This document shows, in pieces, positions 1 to 6,724 of a stretch of 7,676 bases of DNA (positions are counted from its first letter, which is position 1; the number at the start of each line of letters is the position of its first letter). The stretch is taken from assembly GCA_030643125.1 (NCBI GenBank), contig DAOWML010000101.1, positions 1 through 7,676 of the forward strand, given 5' to 3'. Under the pieces are notes generated by a model, which was not told the DNA's origin, did no database searches, and saw only the letters and a list, made by a program, of their open reading frames with translations. This DNA is from Bacteroidales bacterium. Lineage in GTDB: Bacteria > Bacteroidota > Bacteroidia > Bacteroidales > UBA12077. The position numbers were made by a program, and so were the translations under genes.

Positions 1-1277
1 AATTGGCATTAATTGTACTTGCATCCATCCCACTTTATTTAATCATTTATTTTATTTATAATAAACTGAACAAAAAGTACCTGAGAAAAAATATGGAAAA
101 TGCAGCCGAACTGGAATCCCAACTGGTTGAATCCATTAATGCATCTTCTACTATAAAAAGATTTGGATTAGAAAGATTCTCTAATTTTAAAACTGAAACA
201 CGATTTATAAAACTTTTAGGTTCAACATATCATTCAGTAAAAAATTCCATTTTCTCAAGTAGTTCTACCGGTTTTATTGCCGGGGCTATTACTATCGCTG
301 TATTGTGGGTTGGTTCACAAAATGTTGTAAATCAGGAAATGACTCCCGGTGAATTAATGTCGTTTTACGCCTTAATAGCTTATTTGTTAAGTCCGCTTGC
401 AAGCCTGATTGATATGAACAAAGTTGTTCAGGATGCTTTGATTGCAGCCGATCGTTTATTCCGGATTATGGATTTGGAAATGGAAGAAACAGAAACAGAA
501 AAAATCGTTTTATCAAAAGATATGCTGGGAGATATTTATTTCAAGGATGTTTCTTTCAGGTATGGTTCAAGAGTAACTGTGTTTGAAAATTTTGATTTAA
601 CAATTCGAGAAAACAAAATGACAGCCATCGTTGGAGAAAGTGGTTCCGGTAAAACTACTTTGATTTCTTTATTACAAAACATTTATCCGTTACAATCAGG
701 AAATATTGAATTCGGAAAATATAATCTCAATTATATAAGCAACCAAAGTTTAAGAGAAATAGTGAGTGTTGTCCCTCAAAAAATTGACTTATTTGCCGGA
801 AGTATATTAGAAAATATTGCAATTGGGGACATGGAGCCGGATATGAAGAAAATTGTGGAGATATGTCAGTCACTTGGGATTATTAAATTTATTGAAAAAC
901 TGCCAGGTGGTTTTCAAACTTATGTTGGAGAAAATGGTGTTTCACTCTCGGGTGGGGAAAAACAAAGGATTGCTATTGCAAGGGCAATTTATAAAAATCC
1001 TGAAATACTAATCCTTGATGAGGCCACATCATCTTTAGATTCTGCATCGGAACAATATGTACAACAGGCAATTCAATATTTAAAGGAACAAAATAAAACT
1101 ATAATAGTCATAGCACATAGGTTAAGCACTGTCATGAATGCTGATGAAATAATTGTTATAAACGAAGGTAAAGTTATTGAAACAGGTTCGCATCAGGATT
1201 TAATAAATAAAAAAGAACATTATTATAATCTCTGGAAACAACAATTTCCTATTATGGAAGAATTAGAGTTAAATTAA
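1..1277 (+). CDS. ABC exporter, membrane domain plus ATPase (5' partial), probably peptide/bacteriocin type
   Basis: This is the C-terminal part of a half-transporter that exports a substrate across the inner membrane using ATP. The reading frame is open to the window edge, so the TTG at position 3 is an internal Leu codon and not a start. Residues are counted from that codon. A membrane segment lies at about 1-19, further ones at about 88-108 and 118-137, and the ATPase domain starts near 178. The ATPase is intact: A-loop Tyr187, Walker A GESGSGKT 211-218, Q-loop Gln259, signature LSGGE 315-319, Walker B ILILDE 335-340 with catalytic Glu340, D-loop SSLD, and H-loop His372. The linker pattern RLFRIMDLE (151-159) and the coupling-region sequence resemble, from memory, peptidase-containing (C39, LagD/SunT-like) bacteriocin exporters. 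That peptidase domain would lie upstream of the window, so the peptide role is inferred. A lipid or drug exporter of the MsbA type is the alternative. No terminator follows; the stop lies 3 bp from the stop of the convergent gene. Confidence 0.9.
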   Translation, partial: LALIVLASIPLYLIIYFIYNKLNKKYLRKNMENAAELESQLVESINASSTIKRFGLERFSNFKTETRFIKLLGSTYHSVKNSIFSSSSTGFIAGAITIAVLWVGSQNVVNQEMTPGELMSFYALIAYLLSPLASLIDMNKVVQDALIAADRLFRIMDLEMEETETEKIVLSKDMLGDIYFKDVSFRYGSRVTVFENFDLTIRENKMTAIVGESGSGKTTLISLLQNIYPLQSGNIEFGKYNLNYISNQSLREIVSVVPQKIDLFAGSILENIAIGDMEPDMKKIVEICQSLGIIKFIEKLPGGFQTYVGENGVSLSGGEKQRIAIARAIYKNPEILILDEATSSLDSASEQYVQQAIQYLKEQNKTIIVIAHRLSTVMNADEIIVINEGKVIETGSHQDLINKKEHYYNLWKQQFPIMEELELN

Positions 1278-1280
1278 TTG

Positions 1281-1964
1281 TTACAACCAATCCATAAATT
1301 CCATCACCCTTTTAAACTCTGAATGAATATTTGCATTAATACTCATTTCCTTTTGGTTTACTGGATGTTTAAAATTAATTTCCGAAGCATGTAACAACAT
1401 TGTAGTCATACTCCATTGCTCTTTAAAAAATTTATTTTGCTTATTACAACCATGAGGCTTATCGCCAATTATTGGATGAAATATGTGTGCTAAATGTTTG
1501 CGAAGTTGGTGCATCCTGCCTGTTTGGGGATTAAGCTCAACTAAAGAATATCGCGATGTTTTAAATTTCCCAAATGGAATATCCAGCTCCGCTCTATTCA
1601 GAGTTTTGTATCTGGTTATTGCTTCCTGCGTTTTACCTTTATCGTTGGTTAGAGGATAATCAATCGTACCTGAATCATCAGTATAACCACGTACAATAGC
1701 AAGATATTTTTTCTTTACCATATTTTGTGCAAACTGCTGTTGCATTAAGCTATTAACTTGTTTATTCAAGGCAAAAAGTAAAACACCTCCTGTTTTTCGA
1801 TCAAGTCGGTGACAAGGATACACCCGTTGGCCCAGTTGATTTCTTAATTCCTGAAGAGCATAAACATCAGCTACGCCGGCATAATATGAACGATGCACTA
1901 ATAAGCCATGTGGTTTATTAACAGCTACCAGACTTTCGTCTTTATATAGTATCTCTAATTCCAA
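1281..1964 (-). CDS. truC: tRNA pseudouridine synthase, TruC type (tRNA U65)
   Basis: This cytoplasmic RluA-family enzyme isomerises uridine to pseudouridine; TruC acts on U65 in the acceptor region of certain tRNAs. The catalytic motif HRLDR lies at residues 52-56, with Asp55 as the nucleophile. The N-terminal strand VNKPHGLLVHRS (15-26) and the C-terminal motif LNPQTGRMHQLRKHLAH (144-160) follow E. coli TruC closely over the whole length. Remembered E. coli TruC starts MLEILYQDEWLVAVNKPSG, against MELEILYKDESLVAVNKPHG here. At 227 residues it is shorter than the roughly 260 of E. coli, which carries an extra C-terminal tail. The start is TTG at 1964; an in-frame TAA lies only four codons upstream with no ATG or GTG between, and the TTG matches the homologue's N-terminus. 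The start overlaps a run of nine A/T base pairs (1963-1971). The gene stands alone, convergent with the exporter and divergent from the peptidase gene. Assignment to TruC rather than another RluA-type enzyme is likely but rests on remembered similarity. Confidence 0.9.
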   Translation of the reverse strand: MELEILYKDESLVAVNKPHGLLVHRSYYAGVADVYALQELRNQLGQRVYPCHRLDRKTGGVLLFALNKQVNSLMQQQFAQNMVKKKYLAIVRGYTDDSGTIDYPLTNDKGKTQEAITRYKTLNRAELDIPFGKFKTSRYSLVELNPQTGRMHQLRKHLAHIFHPIIGDKPHGCNKQNKFFKEQWSMTTMLLHASEINFKHPVNQKEMSINANIHSEFKRVMEFMDWL

Positions 1965-2079
1965 AAAAAAATATTATTAACAAATATGAGAATAAAATTA
2001 ATATATATCTGGTTTTATTCCAGCAGATAGGAAAAATAACGCTTGCAGGCAGGTGATTTATATCGTTTTAGTATCTATT

Positions 2080-2093
2080 ATCGGTAATCGGTA
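2080..2093. repeat. Two-copy tandem 7-bp repeat (ATCGGTA)
   Basis: ATCGGTA occurs twice head to tail, flanked by ATT and ATAATAA, so the block is also edged by a weak TATTA...TAATA inverted pair. It stands out against the A/T-rich surroundings because of its two CGG steps. It lies about 130 bp upstream of the peptidase start. It could be a regulator binding site or a neutral slippage product; the sequence alone does not decide. Confidence 0.5.
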
Positions 2094-2180
2094 ATAATAA
2101 ATTGTTAAAACTTGCGTTTTTATCAGTTAAATAAGCAATTTATTGTATATTTAAAATTCTTTTTTTTAACCTAAAAACCT

Positions 2181-2198
2181 GGTAAATTAATATTAACC
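2181..2198. promoter_or_regulatory. Imperfect palindrome, possible operator
   Basis: GGTAAATTAATATTAACC pairs with its own reverse complement at 8 of 9 positions, with GGT/ACC ends and an A/T core. It ends 24 bp before the ATG of the peptidase gene, a usual place for an operator or a leader hairpin. In DNA this A/T-rich such a palindrome can arise by chance, so the call is tentative. Confidence 0.25.
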
Positions 2199-2222
2199 TT
2201 TATAAATTAAAAAACACTTAAA

Positions 2223-5210
2223 ATGAAAAACAGAATTTTTTCTCTAATCTTATTAGCTTTAGTGGCCCTGGTATGGGCTTGTACTCCACAGTCCGAATTT
2301 AAAGTTGAACAAACTTATCACGGATTTAAACTCATTCAAAAGAAATTTGTGAAAGAAGTAAATGCTAACTGCTTATATTTTATTCACGAAAAGAGTGGTG
2401 CTCGTTTGTTAAAAATTGATGCCGATGATGCAAACAAACTTTTCAATATTGCATTTAAAACTGTACCTGAAAATGATTACGGTACACCACACGTTCTGGA
2501 ACATTCCGTTTTAAACGGATCAAAAAACTTTCCTGTAAAAAGTCCATTCGATGTGCTAAGTAAAGGATCGTTAAATACATTTTTAAATGCTATGACAGGA
2601 TCTGACATTACTACTTATCCTGTTGCCAGCATGAACGATAAAGATTATTTCAATTTAATGCATGTATATTTGGATGCCGTTTTCAATCCCTTGTTACATG
2701 AAGATCCAAGAATTTTAAAACAAGAAGGATGGCATTACGAACTGGATGATATTGATGGCGAGATTGTTTATAAAGGTGTTGTTTATAACGAAATGAAAGG
2801 CGCTTTCTCAAGCCCAACCAGAGAATTGGGTTACCAGATAGATAAAATACTTTTTCCTGATAATACATACGGTGTTTCATCAGGAGGTTACCCGACTGCA
2901 ATTCCCGGCTTAGATTATGAGTATTTCAAAAACTTCCATAAAAAGTTCTACGATCCATCAAACAGTTATGTATTATTATATGGTAATGCTGATTTGAATA
3001 AAGAATTGCAATTTATTGATGCTGAGTATTTTTCTAAATATGAAAAATCGGACGAAAAAATAGAAATTCCTTTACAAAAACCTTTCGAGGCTAAAAAATG
3101 TGCCGAAAAGTCATATCCTGTTCCTGAAGGAAGTTCTACAAAAGACAATACTTATCTAAGTCTTAATTTTGTTACCGGATTAAATACAGATCAAGAACTT
3201 GTAATGGCTTTAAATATAATAAGAGAAGCATTAGTAAATCATGAATCTGCTCCTTTGCGTCTTGCATTACAAGAAGCAGGTATTGGTAAAGAAGTAAGAG
3301 CATTTGTTGATAATTCAAAACAAAATATATTTCAAATAAGAGTTCAGAATGCTAATCCGGAAGATAAAAACAAATTTGATAACATTGTTTATGAAACACT
3401 TCAAAAAGTAAGTGAAGAAGGTTTTGACAAATCTATGATAGAAGGTATTGTAAACCGAATGGAATTTAATTTACGAGAAGGTAATACACCACAAAAAGGA
3501 ATGATGTATATCATGATGTCATACCAAGGGTGGTTTTTTGCTGATGATCCATTTTTAGGATTAGAATTTGAAAAACCTCTTGCAAAAGTTAAAGAAGGTA
3601 TTAGTAATGGCTTATTAGAAACAATTGTAAAAGAACAATTTATAGAAAATCCTCATGCTTTATTAATGGTATTGAAACCACAACCAGGACTGGAAAAAGA
3701 AATATCTGCTCAAATCAAAAAGGAATTAGCCGATTATAAAGCCAGTTTAAGCGAAGAGGAATTAATCCAGCTTGTTGAAGAAACAAAAGCGCTTAAAGAA
3801 TACCAAAAACTAGAAGACACACCAGAAGCACTTGCAACTATTCCTATGTTGTCGCTTTCAGATATTAGTCCTGAAGTTGAATGGTACGATATTAAAGAAA
3901 AATCTGTTTCAAATATTCCGGTTTTATACCATCCTGACTTTACAAACAATATCTTGTATGCTAATTTGTATTTTGATTTACGTGCTGTTCCTCGAGAATT
4001 AATTCCTTACGCAAATCTACTTTGTCAAATTATAGGCTTAATGAGTACCGAAAACTATACATTTGGTGAACTTGACAATGCGTTGAATATACATACCGGA
4101 GGGTTCTATACAAATTTAAGCACATATTTGGAAGACTACTCCGATGATAAACTTTTACCATATTTTATAGTTACATCAAAAGCTTTTACCGAAAAAGGGA
4201 ATAAATTATTTGAGCTGGCTGCAGAAGTACTTAATACATCTAAATACGATGATGTAGAAAGATTAAAGGCAGTTCTTACACGTCATCAATCAAGGGTTGA
4301 AGCTAATGTAAAGAATAATGGTATTGGTTATGCCATGACCCGATTAGGCTCCTATTACTCAAACGATGGAATGTTTGATGAATTAACCCGTGGTTTAGAT
4401 TATTATAACTTTATAACAGACATTACCGAAAATTTTGATGCAAAAAATAAAGAAGTAAGTGAAAAACTTATCGAAACAGCAGAGATTCTTTTTAATCAAA
4501 AAAATATGACTGCTGCAATAACCTGTTCAGAAGAAGATTATACGGCTTATACAGAAGCATTGCAAATTCTAGTTTCATCCTTACCCGAAGGTGACGGACA
4601 AATTAATGAATGGAAATTTGATTTAACGAAAAAGAACGAAGGTTTAATGTCAGCATCAAAGGTTCAGTATGTAATTAAAGGATACAACTTTAAAAAGTTA
4701 GGATACGAATGGAATGGTAAGATGCGTGTTTTAAACCAAATTCTTTCAAGAGAGTGGATTCGAAATCAAGTTCGTGTAATTGGTGGAGCTTATGGAGGTT
4801 TTACAGGATTTAGTCAATCAGGAGACGTATTCTTTGGCTCGTATCGTGATCCTAACCTGAAAGAAACACTTGAAAATTATGATGCCTCTCCAAAGTTTCT
4901 GAACGAATTTGAAACTACCGAAACAGAGATGACTCGTTTTATTATTGGTACAATTTCGCGCATGGACAGGCCCACAACAGCATCACAAAGAGGAACAATA
5001 GCATATGGCCGTTATTTCAGAAAAACGACTATAGAAGAGTTAAAAGCGGAGAGAAATGCTGTATTAACTACAAATGCTGCGGATATTAAATCCTTTGAAC
5101 AAATGGTAACTGATATTCTTGCACAAGATGCCATTTGTGTTTATGGAAATACTGATAAAATAAAAGAAAATAAAGAATTGTTTGATGAGATTTTTAATGT
5201 AACCAAATAA
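2223..5210 (+). CDS. M16C metallopeptidase, PreP-like, predicted lipoprotein
   Basis: This zinc endopeptidase belongs to the pitrilysin/insulinase superfamily, subfamily M16C, whose members (PreP, Cym1) enclose and cut unfolded oligopeptides such as cleaved presequences. The inverted zinc motif HVLEH is at residues 90-94 (His90 and His94 bind zinc, Glu93 is catalytic), and the third ligand is Glu190 in YNEMKG, the spacing seen in PreP. Arg851 and Tyr857 in the C-terminal half match the conserved Arg/Tyr pair that contacts substrate and completes the active site. A charged helical linker at about 492-530 joins the two halves. The 995-residue length fits full-length PreP, with no break. Residues 1-20 form a lipoprotein signal peptide: a Lys/Arg start, a hydrophobic core, and lipobox VWAC with Cys20 as the lipidated residue; Trp at -2 is unusual. 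It should therefore be anchored in the envelope, most likely facing the periplasm. The ATG at 2223 follows an in-frame TAA 15 bp upstream and gives the signal peptide. It is transcribed alone and ends at the 5233 hairpin. Confidence 0.95.
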   Translation: MKNRIFSLILLALVALVWACTPQSEFKVEQTYHGFKLIQKKFVKEVNANCLYFIHEKSGARLLKIDADDANKLFNIAFKTVPENDYGTPHVLEHSVLNGSKNFPVKSPFDVLSKGSLNTFLNAMTGSDITTYPVASMNDKDYFNLMHVYLDAVFNPLLHEDPRILKQEGWHYELDDIDGEIVYKGVVYNEMKGAFSSPTRELGYQIDKILFPDNTYGVSSGGYPTAIPGLDYEYFKNFHKKFYDPSNSYVLLYGNADLNKELQFIDAEYFSKYEKSDEKIEIPLQKPFEAKKCAEKSYPVPEGSSTKDNTYLSLNFVTGLNTDQELVMALNIIREALVNHESAPLRLALQEAGIGKEVRAFVDNSKQNIFQIRVQNANPEDKNKFDNIVYETLQKVSEEGFDKSMIEGIVNRMEFNLREGNTPQKGMMYIMMSYQGWFFADDPFLGLEFEKPLAKVKEGISNGLLETIVKEQFIENPHALLMVLKPQPGLEKEISAQIKKELADYKASLSEEELIQLVEETKALKEYQKLEDTPEALATIPMLSLSDISPEVEWYDIKEKSVSNIPVLYHPDFTNNILYANLYFDLRAVPRELIPYANLLCQIIGLMSTENYTFGELDNALNIHTGGFYTNLSTYLEDYSDDKLLPYFIVTSKAFTEKGNKLFELAAEVLNTSKYDDVERLKAVLTRHQSRVEANVKNNGIGYAMTRLGSYYSNDGMFDELTRGLDYYNFITDITENFDAKNKEVSEKLIETAEILFNQKNMTAAITCSEEDYTAYTEALQILVSSLPEGDGQINEWKFDLTKKNEGLMSASKVQYVIKGYNFKKLGYEWNGKMRVLNQILSREWIRNQVRVIGGAYGGFTGFSQSGDVFFGSYRDPNLKETLENYDASPKFLNEFETTETEMTRFIIGTISRMDRPTTASQRGTIAYGRYFRKTTIEELKAERNAVLTTNAADIKSFEQMVTDILAQDAICVYGNTDKIKENKELFDEIFNVTK

Positions 5211-5232
5211 AACTTTTATTTTTAACATAAAA

Positions 5233-5257
5233 GGCACGATTAATTCGTGCCTTTTTT
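5233..5257. terminator. Bidirectional rho-independent terminator
   Basis: A perfect 7-bp stem, GGCACGA (5233-5239) and TCGTGCC (5245-5251), closes a 5-base loop and is followed by six T residues (5252-5257). It is preceded by AAAA (5229-5232), so the stem can extend by four A-T pairs and the minus-strand transcript also gets a U tract. It lies 22 bp after the peptidase stop and about 18 bp from the stop of the convergent transporter, so it probably ends both transcripts. Confidence 0.9.
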
Positions 5258-5275
5258 ATTACTTGTATCTGGTAT

Positions 5276-6631
5276 TTATTTTTTATTTAATGGTTGGTCA
5301 ATTCCCAAATTAAATTTTTTATCTGTTCTTTTTAACATTATCGCAAAAAACAATCCCAATAAGCCTAAAGCTGCAAACATCAGAATTGTATATTTATAAT
5401 TTAACACTTCAGGATTACCCGGATTTGCAGCATCAAGAATAAGTCCTGCTAAAATAGGAAATCCCCACAAGCCTAAATTCTGTATTGAATACATTAAACC
5501 ATAAGCAGTTCCTATTTGAGATTCTTTTACCATACTCACCATTGTAGGCCACATAGAAGCGGGCACTAGTGAAAATGCTATACCTAATAATATCATAAGT
5601 ATATACGGAGAAAACATTGTTAAAGCAAATGATAAATGAACTACAATTAATATAATTGATCCATAAATCATAACAGTTACACCTTTACCTATTCGGTCAA
5701 TAAACATTCCAATTATAGGAGTCATAATAGCAGTAGCTGCGGGCATCCATGATGCCATCTTACCACTGACTTCGAGTGAAACGCCAAATTTATTCAGGAA
5801 AAAATCAGGAGCAAATTGATTAAACGGAAAAACTGCAGAATAAAAAGCTAAACACAGAAGCGCTATATAAATATATGCTCTATTAGAAAACAGTCCTAAA
5901 ACATCAGAAAATTTAAACTTATTTTTTTCTGAGAGTTCACTTTTTTTAACAATTTGCTTATCGAGTTTAATATCGAAAATAATATAAAACATAAACACTA
6001 ATAATCCTATTAATACTAACATTGCGGCAAACCAGATTGCAATATTTAAACCATGTTCAGTACTTATTGAAGGTTGCCCTCTAAAAGCTAAAAATGTACC
6101 TAAACGTCCAAAGCCAACTTTAAGGCCAAACGCTAAGGCTAAATTTTTCCCTTTAAACCACTTTACCAGAACCTTACTTATAACAACAATACTTGTTTCA
6201 GCACCTAATCCATAAAAGAATCTTCCGATAAGCATCATTTTAAGTTCCGGAGAATATTGAGGGAATATATTACTTAGTGTAGCGTATCCAAATCCACCAG
6301 CTCTATATATATCAGATGCACCATATGCAGTTATCAATGCTCCTATTGTCATAAATGATATAAACATGAGACCTGTTGGACGAACCCCCAGCCTATCGAG
6401 TATCACACCACCAATAACAGCCATTGCAAGGAAGGTATTAGGTATGCTATACGCCGAACTGAAAAAACCATATTGAGCATTTGTAAATCCCATCTCACTT
6501 CTTAAAAGTGAAAACAATGGTGAAAAAGCATCATAAAAATAATAGTTAGTAAATAAAATAAAACCAACAAGTATTAGCATGAACCATCTTAAGAATTTAG
6601 AATCGTTCAAATTTTTCTTTAAAGTTTCCAT
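5276..6631 (-). CDS. MFS transporter, MFSD1-like, candidate dipeptide transporter
   Basis: This inner-membrane major facilitator protein has 451 residues and about 12 predicted membrane helices. A charged cytoplasmic loop at about 219-248 separates the two halves. The MFS motif A is GGVILDRLGVR (74-84), repeated in the second half as GMFIDRIGKG (308-317). The whole protein resembles animal MFSD1: compare GRFFYGLGAE (136-145), WFKGKNLALAFGL (158-170), FYSAVFPF (263-270) and GTAYGLMYSIQNLGL (374-388). MFSD1 is a lysosomal dipeptide uniporter. Glu145 and Arg176 align, 31 residues apart, with the Glu and Arg that I recall as contacts for the peptide N- and C-termini in MFSD1. The dipeptide substrate is inferred; other MFS substrates such as organic acids cannot be excluded. 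The ATG at 6631 is the first start after an in-frame TAA. The gene lies 93 bp downstream of a paralogue in the same direction and is closed by the 5233 hairpin. Confidence 0.88.
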   Translation of the reverse strand: METLKKNLNDSKFLRWFMLILVGFILFTNYYFYDAFSPLFSLLRSEMGFTNAQYGFFSSAYSIPNTFLAMAVIGGVILDRLGVRPTGLMFISFMTIGALITAYGASDIYRAGGFGYATLSNIFPQYSPELKMMLIGRFFYGLGAETSIVVISKVLVKWFKGKNLALAFGLKVGFGRLGTFLAFRGQPSISTEHGLNIAIWFAAMLVLIGLLVFMFYIIFDIKLDKQIVKKSELSEKNKFKFSDVLGLFSNRAYIYIALLCLAFYSAVFPFNQFAPDFFLNKFGVSLEVSGKMASWMPAATAIMTPIIGMFIDRIGKGVTVMIYGSIILIVVHLSFALTMFSPYILMILLGIAFSLVPASMWPTMVSMVKESQIGTAYGLMYSIQNLGLWGFPILAGLILDAANPGNPEVLNYKYTILMFAALGLLGLFFAIMLKRTDKKFNLGIDQPLNKK

Positions 6632-6674
6632 ATTATAAATTTATTAGGAACACAATTATACAAATAAAAATGAG

Positions 6675-6700
6675 AAAAGCTGCCCTTACAGACAGCTTTT
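6675..6700 (-). terminator. Hairpin between the two transporter genes, possible terminator or attenuator
   Basis: AAAAGCTG (6675-6682) and CAGCTTTT (6693-6700) form an 8-bp stem around a 10-base loop. Read on the minus strand, it comes 24 bp after the stop of the upstream transporter and is followed by CTCATTTTTATTTG, a broken U-rich tract. It is thus a plausible but imperfect intrinsic terminator. It may stop all transcripts, so that the downstream transporter needs its own promoter in the remaining 43 bp or so, or only reduce read-through. No clear promoter was recognised in that stretch. Confidence 0.55.
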
Positions 6701-6724
6701 AAAATATATCAATTCTAGAAAATA

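Larger units (their letters stand above)
1965..2222. other. Divergent intergenic region between truC and the peptidase gene
   Basis: This 258 bp of very A/T-rich DNA must hold the start signals for both flanking genes. No open frame in it looks coding. It contains a small G/C-richer patch at 2041-2055, a tandem 7-bp repeat at 2080-2093, and an imperfect palindrome at 2181-2198. I looked for the Bacteroidota promoter pattern (TTTG, about 20 bp, TAnnTTTG). No TTTG occurs on the plus strand here, so no promoter is called for the peptidase gene. On the minus strand CATATTTG (1988-1981) is one base from the -7 pattern and sits just before truC, but no matching -33 element was seen. Confidence 0.6.

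Noticed and set aside
3..5. TTG at position 3 as the start of the ABC exporter
   Set aside because: The protein begins inside a membrane segment in mid-domain and the frame is open to the edge, so the gene is simply cut by the window.
2008..2028. Small hairpin CTGG-TTTTATT-CCAG as a terminator or leader structure
   Set aside because: The stem is only 4 bp, has no following T tract, and sits between divergent genes where no terminator is expected.
2683..2901. Short minus-strand open frame inside the peptidase gene
   Set aside because: It lies antisense to the conserved zinc-binding half of the M16C protein, and its product has no recognisable domain or start signal.
2966..3148. Short minus-strand open frame inside the peptidase gene
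   Set aside because: Antisense shadow of a well-supported coding region; low-complexity product with no family resemblance.
3734..3949. Ser-rich minus-strand open frame inside the peptidase gene
   Set aside because: The Ser-rich composition is what the reverse strand of Glu/Lys/Ala-rich linker codons gives; there is no independent support.
6632..6674. Promoter for the first transporter (TATAATTG and TATTTG on the minus strand)
   Set aside because: These resemble the Bacteroidota -7 element only partly, and no TTTG lies about 20 bp upstream; in this A/T-rich DNA the match is weak.
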